In this document: positions 53,908-62,837 of the stretch, in pieces
Numbering within the stretch: position 1 is the first letter of the stretch
How the letters are laid out: the number at the start of each line of letters is the position of its first letter
Assembly: GCF_000368925.1 (NCBI RefSeq)
Contig: NZ_KB849756.1
Location: 695,429 to 759,428, forward strand
Length of the DNA: 64,000 nt
Source of the DNA: Acinetobacter bereziniae LMG 1003 = CIP 70.12
GTDB lineage: Bacteria > Pseudomonadota > Gammaproteobacteria > Pseudomonadales > Moraxellaceae
Direction of reading: 5' to 3'
Notes under the pieces: generated by a model
The model's database searches: none
What the model was told of the DNA's origin: nothing
What the model saw: only the letters and a program-made list of their open reading frames with translations
Translations under genes and position numbers: made by a program

Positions 53908-55287
53908 TTAAGCCGCACTGTTGTGTTTTATACTTGTGGTCGCATTTTGTTCCATGCTATTGCGTTCAAGTACAGCGGCTTCAAATAACTTTTGCTCTTT
54001 CTCTTTATGTTCAACTGAGAAGCGGATCATCAACACACAACTTGCAGCGATCACCACTAAACCGCCCAATACCATCAATGTGGTTTGAATATCCAACATG
54101 CCTTTTAATAAAAAACCCGCTGCGACTGCGCCCACATTTCCACCAGCACCAATGATTCCAGCAACACCACCCAATGCATCACGATCGATAAATGGCACCA
54201 GTGCATAGGTTGCACCACAAGCCATATGGGTAAATAAAGCAAATACTGTCATTGCAAGGATCGCTAAAATCGCTGTATTCATTTGTGAAAACACGATGAG
54301 AAAAACACCTTCCATCAAGATCATGGCGAACAGCACTTTCGTACGCCCGTCTAAACCTTTCTTGGTCGCAACTTTGTCTGAAACAATGCCACCGAAGGCA
54401 CGTGCAAAGAGTGCCAATAAACCAAAAATACCTGCCGCCATTCCTGCTTCTTTTAAACCAAATTTAAAATGGTCTACGTAATACATTGCGACAATGTTAT
54501 GAATGAAAATTTCTATCCCAAAGCATGCTGCATAAGCACCAAATAAGATCCACACTCGATAGTTTTTTGCAGCATGTATTAAAATCGCCATACCGCCTTT
54601 CTTATCACTGCCAACCTGTAGCCCTTGTGCACGGAGTTCTTTAAAATTCCCTTGTGGTGCATCTTGCGTGAACTTCCAGTACATCGCCCCAACAATCAGC
54701 ATCAGCACACCCGGTACAATCAGTGCAACTCTCCACCCCATCGCTTGCTCTACACCAAACATGACCAATGCAGCGAGCATCAACGGCATCAATGCTTGAG
54801 TTGCACCACCACCTGCATTTCCCCAACCTGCAGTTGTTGCATTTGCTGTACCTACGACATTTGGGGCAAACATGATACTGGTGTGGTATTGCGTGATGAC
54901 AAAACTGGCACCTATAGCACCAATCAATAATCGAAAGAATAAAAAGGACTCATAACTATTTGCAGAAGCTACACCAAAAACTGGAATACTGCCGATAATC
55001 AACAGTGCCGTATATGTTTTACGTGGACCGTATTTATCACATAAGGGTCCAACGATCAGACGGACTAAAATAGTGATGGCAACAGCAGCAATATTGATAT
55101 TGGCGATTTGATCTTTGGTTAAATGAAATTCACCCGCAATCACAGGCATTAAAGGTGCACAGGCAAACCATGCAAAAAAACAGACAAAAAAAGCGAGCCA
55201 ACTCATATGGAAGGCCCGCATTGCTGCGCTGCTGAAACTAAACAGATTAATTTTTATTGCTTTTTTAGCATCTAAATTTGAAGACAT
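53908..55287 (-). CDS. NarK-type nitrate/nitrite MFS transporter
   Basis: The product is about 459 residues with 12 hydrophobic helices. The NNP (nitrate/nitrite porter) family signatures are visible: FFAWFACAPLMPVIAGEF, GLAGGxx-like segments GNAGGGATQALMPL and GIIGAGGNVGAV. It brings nitrate in for NasA. Start 55287 has AGGAG upstream. It is the first gene of the nirB-nasA-mobA operon and follows an ANTAR leader and a sigma-54 promoter. Confidence 0.93.
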   Translation of the reverse strand: MSSNLDAKKAIKINLFSFSSAAMRAFHMSWLAFFVCFFAWFACAPLMPVIAGEFHLTKDQIANINIAAVAITILVRLIVGPLCDKYGPRKTYTALLIIGSIPVFGVASANSYESFLFFRLLIGAIGASFVITQYHTSIMFAPNVVGTANATTAGWGNAGGGATQALMPLMLAALVMFGVEQAMGWRVALIVPGVLMLIVGAMYWKFTQDAPQGNFKELRAQGLQVGSDKKGGMAILIHAAKNYRVWILFGAYAACFGIEIFIHNIVAMYYVDHFKFGLKEAGMAAGIFGLLALFARAFGGIVSDKVATKKGLDGRTKVLFAMILMEGVFLIVFSQMNTAILAILAMTVFALFTHMACGATYALVPFIDRDALGGVAGIIGAGGNVGAVAAGFLLKGMLDIQTTLMVLGGLVVIAASCVLMIRFSVEHKEKEQKLFEAAVLERNSMEQNATTSIKHNSAA

Positions 55288-55356
55288 AGCTTCGATCTCC
55301 TGAACTGAACGCATATAAGTTGCTGTTATGCACAAGGCATATCAGTAACGATCAGA

Positions 55357-55404
55357 ACGGACGTCGTTGGCCGTCTTGCAAATTTTGAAAGTCTTCTTTG
55401 ACTT
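55357..55404 (-). promoter_or_regulatory. ANTAR-type two-hairpin antitermination leader
   Basis: On the minus strand AAGTC-AAAGAA-GACTT (55389-55404) is followed 14 bases later by ACGGCC-AACGAC-GTCCGT (55357-55374, one C-U mismatch). Both have six-base loops with A at position 1 and G at 4, the ANTAR target rule. NasT, the ANTAR protein encoded divergently, should bind this leader. Confidence 0.72.
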
Positions 55405-55415
55405 ACCCATGTACA

Positions 55416-55431
55416 AGCATAGTTCGTGCCA
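55416..55431 (-). promoter_or_regulatory. Sigma-54 promoter of the nitrate assimilation operon
   Basis: The minus strand reads TGGCACGAACTATGCT, with a perfect -24 box and GG/GC spacing. It sits just upstream of the ANTAR leader and about 130 bases from the transporter start. Confidence 0.83.
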
Positions 55432-55676
55432 ATATTTTTAAACCACTGTTTTTAAATTTAATTTCATTCCTTTAGGTTTTATTAAATAAAAATAATCATG
55501 ACTTCAGAATTAAAATATAAAGACCTAAACACTGATCTCCCCTTTATATTCGCTACACATGCATGTTTAGAATGCAATTTGCTTCAATAGAGTGCATTTT
55601 ATTTTTCCCTTTTTCCAATTCATCATCCACAAACCAATCCATCATCCATAAACAAGTCAGAGTGCTGTAAAAGAAT

Positions 55677-55692
55677 TGGCATCTTAATTGCT
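55677..55692 (+). promoter_or_regulatory. Sigma-54 promoter of nasTS
   Basis: TGGCATCTTAATTGCT matches at canonical spacing, 46 bases before nasT. It implies that the regulator is also nitrogen-controlled. Confidence 0.78.
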
Positions 55693-55737
55693 TATCATTG
55701 AGTCAATCTTTATGTCTAGACACACTCAAGTCGTTGC

Positions 55738-56325
55738 ATGTCAAAATTAAAAATTGCACTCATTGATGATGATATAGAACGCGCATCTTTTATCAGATCA
55801 TCGTTAATCGAACATGGCTTCGAGGTTGTTGCTTGCCTAATGATTGACCATTTAAATAGTACAGACTTACAACAGTTACATGCTGATGTAATTTTGCTCG
55901 ATATGGATCATCCTCATCGTGACATCATCGAAAGTTGCGTCAGTCAGTTTGATTTACCGACTGTTTTATTTACCAAAAATTCGCAAAAAGACACCATAAA
56001 AAGTGCCATTGAAGCAGGTGTAACTGCCTACATCGTGGATGGAATCGATCCTGAAAAATTAGAAAGTATCTTAGAGATATCAATCGAACAATTTAAAAAA
56101 CACAAAAAATTGCTCAAAGATTTAAACGAGACCAAATGCAAACTTGCAGACCGTAAAGACATTGAAAAAGCTAAAGTGATGTTGATGCACATGCATCAAA
56201 TCGAAGAGGAAAAAGCATTCAGTTTATTGCGTAAAAATGCCATGAGTCATCGTATGACAATGGGCGAAATGGCGCGAAAATTAATTGAAGCACAGGCTTT
56301 GCTTCAATCACAATTTAAGGAATAA
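55738..56325 (+). CDS. nasT: NasT, ANTAR-domain antitermination regulator
   Basis: NasT is a 195-residue response regulator with a receiver domain (residues 3-115, ILLDMDHPHRDII, Asp about 55) and a C-terminal ANTAR RNA-binding domain (about 130-190, LADRKDIEKAKVMLMHMHQIEEEKAFSLLRKNAM). It binds the leader hairpins of the nitrate operon once released from NasS. It is divergent from the nitrate transporter operon. nasS follows after three bases. Confidence 0.92.
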   Translation: MSKLKIALIDDDIERASFIRSSLIEHGFEVVACLMIDHLNSTDLQQLHADVILLDMDHPHRDIIESCVSQFDLPTVLFTKNSQKDTIKSAIEAGVTAYIVDGIDPEKLESILEISIEQFKKHKKLLKDLNETKCKLADRKDIEKAKVMLMHMHQIEEEKAFSLLRKNAMSHRMTMGEMARKLIEAQALLQSQFKE

Positions 56326-56328
56326 CCT

Positions 56329-57318
56329 ATGCAAACACTTGAAAAAATTAATATTCAATTAGGTTATATCCCATTATTGGACTGTACTGCAATCCTTTGG
56401 GCACAGCATCAAGGCTATTTCACGGCACAAGGTTTAAATGTCACATTGGTCAAAGAGCCATCTTGGGCAAGTCTGCGTGACCGTTTGGCTTTTGGTCTTT
56501 TAGATGTAGCACATTGTTTATCGGCAATGCTTCCAGCCGCTGCTACAGGCAATGATCAATTGGGAATTCCTTTACAAAGCACATTAGTACTCAGCACCAA
56601 TCGCGCATTTATCAGTCTCAGTCAAAAGCTCTGTTATGATTTAGACATCTCTGCTCAAGACACACCACAACAGTCCGCAAGCAAAATTGTTGACTCAATC
56701 AAACAAGGTCATCAAATCAAATTGGCGCATGTATTTAAACAGTCTATTCACCACTATTGCTTAAGAGAATGGTTAGCTTTGGCAGATTTAGACACTGCAA
56801 AAACACATCAATTGTTAACACTACCCCCACCTTATATGGTTGATGCCATTTCAACTCAACTGATTGATGGCTTTTGTGTTGGTGAGCCTTGGAATATTCA
56901 AGCACAAATTCAAGGTCATGGTCTGGTCATTGCGGAAAGCAAGCAAATTATTCCTGAAGTTGCAGACAAAGTTTTAGCAACGACGCAAGAATGGGCACAA
57001 ACACATCCTCATACGTTACATGCACTTGAAGTTGCCATTCAACAAGCACAACAAGACTTGAGATCACTTGAATCCCTTCAACAAGTCTGGCAAATGTTAG
57101 AACACAGTGAAATTATACGTTTTAATTGTTCTGATTTGATTCATACCCAAGCCTTTTATAAGATTCAAAATATTATTCGATCTTTTGGAATGCAAAATGC
57201 ACCCAAAGCTGAAGATTTTGAATGGATATTGCAACAGATGTGTGCGTGGGAAAATTTAAAATTGGATCAATCACAAATTAAAGCAATTGCTGTTCAATGT
57301 GTAGGAAAAGTATCTTAA
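56329..57318 (+). CDS. nasS: NasS-like nitrate/nitrite sensor (NrtA/CmpA family)
   Basis: The product has 329 residues without a signal peptide. It resembles ABC nitrate-binding proteins (IQLGYIPLLDCTAILWAQHQGYFTAQGLNVTLVKEPSWASLRDRLAFGLLDVAH; LPPPYMVDAISTQLIDGFCVGEPWN). The cytoplasmic NasS binds NasT and lets go when nitrate or nitrite binds. The tight nasTS pair and its position support that role rather than a transport role. Confidence 0.9.
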   Translation: MQTLEKINIQLGYIPLLDCTAILWAQHQGYFTAQGLNVTLVKEPSWASLRDRLAFGLLDVAHCLSAMLPAAATGNDQLGIPLQSTLVLSTNRAFISLSQKLCYDLDISAQDTPQQSASKIVDSIKQGHQIKLAHVFKQSIHHYCLREWLALADLDTAKTHQLLTLPPPYMVDAISTQLIDGFCVGEPWNIQAQIQGHGLVIAESKQIIPEVADKVLATTQEWAQTHPHTLHALEVAIQQAQQDLRSLESLQQVWQMLEHSEIIRFNCSDLIHTQAFYKIQNIIRSFGMQNAPKAEDFEWILQQMCAWENLKLDQSQIKAIAVQCVGKVS

Positions 57319-57495
57319 ATTGCTAGATCAATGACCTCGTGAAATACACAAGTTTTTTATATATGTATGCATATGAGGCTTATTTAACCTATCACCCATA
57401 AGGATAAATACAATTATTTGTTCTCGCCCCCTGAACATTCACAAAATTCTTTCAGCACGAGACTTTAAAATGAAACTCATGCTGAGAGGAATGGA

Positions 57496-59598
57496 TTAAT
57501 ACTTAAACTTCACATTTAAGCGCACCATCATTGGATCACCCCAATTGACCAATTGAGCATTCGGTGTCGTTCCAGCTAGATATTCTCGATCAAATAAGTT
57601 TTTAATACTCAGCCCTACACCCCAATTTTTAGCCTCATATCCTGCATTGACATCAAATAATGCATAACTTGGTAGATAGACGAAGTCAGCATTACGTTGT
57701 GCAGTTCGAGAACCTTGATAACGAATGCCAGCACCAATATTCCAACCTAATTTATCTGGACTAAAATAATATTGAGTTGACAATGAACTGGCATTTTTAG
57801 GCACATAGTTACTACGCTTACCAATGTCGCTGCTGATCACACTTTCAGTCACTTTTGCCGTTGGGATATAACTGTAATTCGCTGAAATATTCCATTGATT
57901 GGTGATTGCTGCTGCTATTTCAGCTTCAAACCCTTTAGTGACTTGTTCACCTGTTTGAATCGAAAAATTTCCAGAAGCATCTGTTTCTGTGACATTTCTG
58001 CGAGTTAAATCATAATAGGCTACATAACCTTGTAAACGCTGATCAAGTGCTTGTAATTTAACCCCAACCTCGGCTTGTTTACCCTTTTCAGGATTCAATA
58101 ATTGTCCATTTTCTCCTGCATCGGTCACAGGCATAAATGAAGTAGAGTAGCTGATGTAAGGTGCAAACATATCATTAATGCGGTACATCACTGAACCACT
58201 ACCAGTAAATGCACGATCTGAGTTCTTAGTGCTGGTATTTTTTAAAACATTATCAATTTCGATTTGTGTCCAATCATGACGACCTGATAGCCCGATAATC
58301 CAATGATCATCCACCTTAATGGTATTGCGGAGATAGAGCCCTGCGTACTGACTATAAGTCAATGCTTGAGTTGGTGTACCTAATTTTGTGCTGGTGATTC
58401 CATAGACAGGACGATCTGCATTAAAAGCATTAATGGTATCTGTTCGACGTGCATAATCACTTCGTTCACGCATCATATCGCCCCCAACCATCACATCATA
58501 ATTGACCTTTCCAAGATCAAAATTACGTTGCAAATTGTTGTCTAAGGTATAGTTCAAGTCCTGTTTATCTTGGTTGTTAATTGCACGTTTTATTGTCGGT
58601 AATGTATTGCTTCCTGATGCCAATATCGGATTGCCCTGTGTATCTGTTTTAGTGATGGCAAAGTTCTGTTTAAACACCCAGTCATTGTCAAAATAATGGG
58701 CATAATTTGCACCGAGACGATAAACATCAACATCATAACCATGATCAAGTTCACCAAAAAATAGGCTTGATGGATAGTTTTTATAATTGCCTTTGCTATA
58801 TGGAATGCCTTGTTGACGAATATATTCACGATGTTGATAACTGGCAATGACAGAAAGATCGTTTTTATCACCTAAATCAAAATTGTAAGATGGTGCGATA
58901 TATTGATTTTTAAAATAAACGTGATCAGTAGGGTCATCCTGATCAGATACTCGTCCGACAACTCGAAAAGCACCTTTTGCACTATTACTGGGTGCATAGT
59001 TAAGATCAAATGTTCCTTCTTTTAAACCATAACTTCCATAACTCAGTGTACCTTTATAGGCTGTTTCAGCTTGTGGACGCTTAGTCGTTAAATTTACCAG
59101 TCCTCCAGGCAAGGCAAGTCCAAAGCCCACGGAAGTTGGTCCTTTGACTACTTCGATGGATTCTAAACCCGAAATATCTTCAGCACGCAAAACATTATCA
59201 GATGCCTGTATCCGTAGACCATCAATAAAAGTTTGCGAACTTGAAATCTGCCCACGAATAATAAAGTCATCCCACCCACGGCGACCATATTGTCCTGACG
59301 TGACCCCTGCCACACCTTCCAAGGCTTCAGCAACAGTTTTCGCTTGCTTTTGTTCAATCTGTTGCTGACCGATTGCACTAATCGACTGAGCTGTTTCAAA
59401 TAAAGGCGTATTCGATCTTAAAACAGCATTTGCTGTTTTTGCTGCATAAGGCTGCTGATTATTTTCTGCTTGAACCGTGATGGTGGGCAGTTTTTGAGTA
59501 TCTGCATGCTGTTCAAGACCAACTTCAGTTTGTGCATAGGCAGTACTTGCCATGATGGCAAGTACAGAAAATGTCAGGGAGGATTTGTTAAATTGCAT
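57496..59598 (-). CDS. TonB-dependent siderophore receptor
   Basis: The product is a 700-residue outer-membrane barrel. A signal peptide (ends AYAQTE) precedes a plug domain (about 45-165: SGQYGRRGWDDFIIRGQISSSQTFIDG, DISGLESIEVVKGPTSVGFGLALPGGLVNLTTKRP) and a 22-strand barrel ending MMVRLNVKFKY. The FhuA/FpvA-type TonB_siderophore pattern suggests a ferric siderophore ligand, unknown here. A Fur-like box lies just upstream. It has no biosynthesis genes nearby. Confidence 0.93.
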   Translation of the reverse strand: MQFNKSSLTFSVLAIMASTAYAQTEVGLEQHADTQKLPTITVQAENNQQPYAAKTANAVLRSNTPLFETAQSISAIGQQQIEQKQAKTVAEALEGVAGVTSGQYGRRGWDDFIIRGQISSSQTFIDGLRIQASDNVLRAEDISGLESIEVVKGPTSVGFGLALPGGLVNLTTKRPQAETAYKGTLSYGSYGLKEGTFDLNYAPSNSAKGAFRVVGRVSDQDDPTDHVYFKNQYIAPSYNFDLGDKNDLSVIASYQHREYIRQQGIPYSKGNYKNYPSSLFFGELDHGYDVDVYRLGANYAHYFDNDWVFKQNFAITKTDTQGNPILASGSNTLPTIKRAINNQDKQDLNYTLDNNLQRNFDLGKVNYDVMVGGDMMRERSDYARRTDTINAFNADRPVYGITSTKLGTPTQALTYSQYAGLYLRNTIKVDDHWIIGLSGRHDWTQIEIDNVLKNTSTKNSDRAFTGSGSVMYRINDMFAPYISYSTSFMPVTDAGENGQLLNPEKGKQAEVGVKLQALDQRLQGYVAYYDLTRRNVTETDASGNFSIQTGEQVTKGFEAEIAAAITNQWNISANYSYIPTAKVTESVISSDIGKRSNYVPKNASSLSTQYYFSPDKLGWNIGAGIRYQGSRTAQRNADFVYLPSYALFDVNAGYEAKNWGVGLSIKNLFDREYLAGTTPNAQLVNWGDPMMVRLNVKFKY

Positions 59599-59628
59599 TA
59601 AACAACAGCCAAAAAAAATTTAATCGCA

Positions 59629-59647
59629 ATTATAATCATTTTCATTT
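59629..59647. promoter_or_regulatory. Putative Fur box
   Basis: TTATAATCATTTTCATTTA, 31 bases upstream of the receptor ATG, resembles the Fur consensus GATAATGATAATCATTATC (imperfect). It would repress the receptor in high iron. Confidence 0.6.
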
Positions 59648-60149
59648 AAATTTCTAATAATTTTACATAAAAAACTGACTTTTAATATCGTTAAATTTAG
59701 CCCTTTAAATAAAATATAGAAATGCTAAGTTATTGACATATTCATAGTTATTCTTGAACTCAGGACATATATTGAATTGTATCTAACACCTACCGATGAG
59801 CTTAAAGATATGCTCACTCCAAGGTTTTCATTCTATTCTGCTCTAATTGATTTATAGTAATTGTAAAAAAATCTGTCAAATTTTCTAAGCTTTTAACTAC
59901 TCTATCCATGATTGTTTTTGATCCACTTTAGCAAATATCTATATTGACTGATTTCTAGACTCCAAAAAAATAAAGATCAAAAAAGCAATCCAATCACCCA
60001 CTTTTATTCAATCATCAAAATTTGATTATGAAAAATATCTTTATAAAAACTTAAAACACATCATTTTAAATTTATTCTTTAAATAAAAAATTCAACAATT
60101 TCATCAATATTTTTTGACTCAAATTTAACTAAAGCTTGACTCAATTAAG
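59648..60149. other. Intergenic AT-rich stretch without a gene
   Basis: About 500 bases between the divergent receptor and MarR genes. I see no coding frame with a ribosome site, no terminator and no clear repeat, apart from a TTGACT/TTGACA direct repeat next to the MarR promoter. Confidence 0.5.
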
Positions 60150-60205
60150 TTGACAATATTTGATATGACGCATATAGTTAGCCACCATACTATATGGCAG
60201 CTAAC
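60150..60205 (+). promoter_or_regulatory. Sigma-70 promoter and palindromic operator of the MarR gene
   Basis: TTGACA (60150-60155) and TATAGT (60173-60178) are 17 bases apart. A 29-base imperfect palindrome (60177-60205) with arms GTTAGC/GCTAAC and CCATA/TATGG overlaps the -10 region, the predicted transcript start and the ATG, so it is a probable autorepression site. Confidence 0.7.
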
Positions 60206-60706
60206 AAAATGAAGCTAGAACAAAAATACCGAGCCCTCTTGGATGAAGCGAGCAAACAAAACATTGCGAACCTTGAAAGTATAAAACTATGCTTTCAAAC
60301 CCTTTCACTCGCATCTTTGATTGATCATGACTGTGCAATGCAACTCGCCCCACATGGTTTAACCGAAGGTCGTTTTATCGTTCTATTCTTATTAGATGCA
60401 TCACCTCAAGGTTTAGCTCCAAAAGATATTGCTGATAAAGCAGGTATTACGCGTGCAACAGTGACTGGTTTGTTGGATGGATTAGAACGGGATGAACTCA
60501 TCATACGTCATGCTGACCATGATGACCGACGTGCTTTAAAGATTCATCTGACCAAGCAAGGCAAACAAACAGCGAAAACTGTGTTTGGACAACATAGTCG
60601 TTGGATTGCACAGATTTTTGGCAACTTAACGATACAAGAACGCATACAGCTCACTGCGCTTTTGGAAAAAGTGAGTCAAAACCTGATTCATGAAAAAGAA
60701 GCTTAA
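60194..60706 (+). CDS. MarR family transcriptional regulator
   Basis: The product has 170 residues. Winged-helix pattern: FIVLFLLDASPQGLAPKDIADKAGITRATVTGLLDGLERDELIIRHADHDDRRALKIHLTKQGK, the MarR DRR wing. The first ATG (60194) lies inside the operator palindrome; ATG 60209 is an alternative. It probably represses itself and the following DUF6616-like gene. The effector is unknown. Confidence 0.9.
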   Translation: MAANKMKLEQKYRALLDEASKQNIANLESIKLCFQTLSLASLIDHDCAMQLAPHGLTEGRFIVLFLLDASPQGLAPKDIADKAGITRATVTGLLDGLERDELIIRHADHDDRRALKIHLTKQGKQTAKTVFGQHSRWIAQIFGNLTIQERIQLTALLEKVSQNLIHEKEA

Positions 60707-60768
60707 AACATCAAAATCAAATCACGCACAATTAAAATTTTAAAACCACCGAAGAAAGGAAAAATTAT

Positions 60769-61110
60769 ATGTATCATTATCTCGTTGAATTATATACACC
60801 AAATACCACTTGGCAGACACTTCCAAATGAACAACGAATGGAATATCTGAGTAAAGTTGGCGAGGCTTTAGGAAACTTATCAAGTATGGGGGTTGAAGTT
60901 TTGACTCTAACGGAAACCATTTCTCCAATTGACCAAAGTACAGCTCATCAATATTTAGGAATTTGGCGTTTTTCCAATTCACAAGCGCGCGAAGCACTCC
61001 TTGATGGTATTCGTGCCAGTGGTTGGTATCAATATTTTGACCATGTGAATGCTGCAGGTGCTGAAGCAAATTTCCCTCAACATATTCAAGCTTTGGTCAA
61101 TGGTGGGTAG
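60769..61110 (+). CDS. DUF6616-like small protein
   Basis: The product has 113 residues and is compact, looking alpha/beta. The pattern MYHYLVELYTPNTTWQTLP...GVEVLTLTET...HQYLGIWRFSN...SGWYQYFDHVNAAG matches the DUF6616 family as I remember it, of ferredoxin-like fold. The GAAAGGA before the ATG is a good ribosome site. It lies 62 bases downstream of the MarR gene, likely its target. No function is known. Confidence 0.75.
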   Translation: MYHYLVELYTPNTTWQTLPNEQRMEYLSKVGEALGNLSSMGVEVLTLTETISPIDQSTAHQYLGIWRFSNSQAREALLDGIRASGWYQYFDHVNAAGAEANFPQHIQALVNGG

Positions 61111-61169
61111 AAACACTCAAGAATATCCCTACAATTGATTGAACGAATCAAATTATTTTTTAAATAAAA

Positions 61170-61216
61170 TTTATCCACTTTATCAGCCAACGAATAGAGG
61201 CTTCAAAGTGGATAAA
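61170..61216. terminator. Inverted repeat between convergent genes
   Basis: TTTATCCACTTT and AAAGTGGATAAA, 12 bases each with a 23-base loop, lie between the DUF6616-like gene and gabP. They may terminate from both sides, though the T-runs are weak. Confidence 0.5.
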
Positions 61217-61281
61217 TTCTGACAGCTTGATCAACTCAATTTAGCAATGTTTGATCTTTTGACCAAACTGGAGCAAAGTCT

Positions 61282-62673
61282 CTAATCTACTTGTACGACT
61301 ACTCTTTTGGTTGTTTTATTCTTACGGGTCACCAGTACACCACATATCACTACGATAGAAGTTACACCCAAGGACAAGGTTGTTTCATAACTATACTGTG
61401 GTGATAAAAACATATAAGACAACACACTCATGATGATGGCAATTACAAACCAAGTCAGCCAAGGGAACATCCACATTTTAAAGCTAATCTGCGCACCCCT
61501 TTTTTCCAACTGATGTCGTGAACGCAATTGCGAAACAGCGATCACCAAGTAAACCACCAAAGCAATAGAGCCTGTAGTTGACAGTAAGAAGCCAAAAACC
61601 TGCCCTGGGAACATATAATTCACAGCACAACAAATCAAGCCAATAAAAGTCGAAGCAAATACAGCAATCGTCGGTACACCTGAACCATTAATTTGAGTAA
61701 CCAGTCTTGGTGCTTCTTGGCGTGCTCCCAAAGCAAACAGCATTCGTGAAGAAGTATAAACCGCCGCATTCATACAGCTCGCAACCGCAATGAATACCAC
61801 CATATCCATAATCAATTTAGTTTGAGGGACATTTAGGCTCACTAATACATACTGAAATGTACCTAACTTTTGTAAGTCGGGTGAACGCCAATCGACCAAA
61901 GCAACAGCAAGAAAGATTGAGACAACAAAGAACAAGATAATGCGATAAAGCACTAAATTGGTCGCGCGTTTAATTTTTTCCTGAGGATTTTTTGATTCGG
62001 CTGCTGCGATAGAGAGGATTTCAATACCAAAAAATGAAAATGCAGATATTAAGATCGCTGACAACACACCGCCCATGCCATGAGGCATAAATCCACCATT
62101 GGAAAATAAATTTCCCACACCACTTACATCTCGAGCCAAAGGCCAAAGTCCAAATACTGCTGTTGCACCAATCACAATAAACAACAAGATCGCAATCACT
62201 TTGATTAAAGCAAACCAGAACTCAAACTCGCCAAAACTTTTTGTGCTAAAGAAGTTGGCAAGACTCAGTAAAATAATAAATGCAAAAGCATAAATCGCAC
62301 TGGAGACTTGTGGAAACCAAGCATGTAAAATTTCAGCACCTGCAATCGCTTCAATCGGGATCACCAAGACCCAAAACCACCAATACAACCATCCAACGGT
62401 AAAGCCTGCCCAAGGACCAATCGCTTTACGTGCATAGGTAGAAAAAGAACCTGTATCGGGTTGTGCAACAGCCATTTCTCCAAGCATGCGCATCACTAAA
62501 AAAACGATCACACTGGTAATAATATAAGCAAGTACAGCAGCAGGACCCGCCTTTGCAATTGCAGCAGAAGAACCAACAAATAAACCTGCACCAATTACAC
62601 CACCGATACTAATCATCGTGATATGTCGGTTGGAAAGTCCTTCACCTAGTTTTGTTGTTTTTGCACTATTCAT
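61282..62673 (-). CDS. GabP-like amino acid permease
   Basis: The product has 463 residues and 12 membrane segments of the APC family. It begins LSNRHITMISIGGVIGAGLFVGSS, has FSFFGIEILSIAAAESKNP and ends with a short basic tail. The family moves GABA, beta-alanine, proline or similar. Start 62673 has AAGGA upstream; an in-frame ATG at 62709 adds 12 residues. It follows mmsA after about 165 bases, so a role with beta-amino acid or branched-chain catabolism is possible. Confidence 0.9.
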   Translation of the reverse strand: MNSAKTTKLGEGLSNRHITMISIGGVIGAGLFVGSSAAIAKAGPAAVLAYIITSVIVFLVMRMLGEMAVAQPDTGSFSTYARKAIGPWAGFTVGWLYWWFWVLVIPIEAIAGAEILHAWFPQVSSAIYAFAFIILLSLANFFSTKSFGEFEFWFALIKVIAILLFIVIGATAVFGLWPLARDVSGVGNLFSNGGFMPHGMGGVLSAILISAFSFFGIEILSIAAAESKNPQEKIKRATNLVLYRIILFFVVSIFLAVALVDWRSPDLQKLGTFQYVLVSLNVPQTKLIMDMVVFIAVASCMNAAVYTSSRMLFALGARQEAPRLVTQINGSGVPTIAVFASTFIGLICCAVNYMFPGQVFGFLLSTTGSIALVVYLVIAVSQLRSRHQLEKRGAQISFKMWMFPWLTWFVIAIIMSVLSYMFLSPQYSYETTLSLGVTSIVVICGVLVTRKNKTTKRVVVQVD

Positions 62674-62785
62674 ATTTTTTTCCTTAAAATAATCAGCAGC
62701 AGTTTCCATTTAAAATCTGAGCTTTGTCACAACGCTCTGAAAAATGGTCATGCTTTTATAAAACTGTGAATTACATTTTTAAATT

Positions 62786-62826
62786 CCTATTAAAAATAAA
62801 GAGAGAAAACCAAGGATTTTCTCTCT
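62786..62826 (-). terminator. Terminator of mmsA
   Basis: AGAGAGAAAA and TTTTCTCTCT enclose a seven-base loop, followed on the minus strand by TTTATTTTTA. It lies 11 bases past the mmsA stop. Confidence 0.85.
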
Positions 62827-62837
62827 GGATCGCAACG

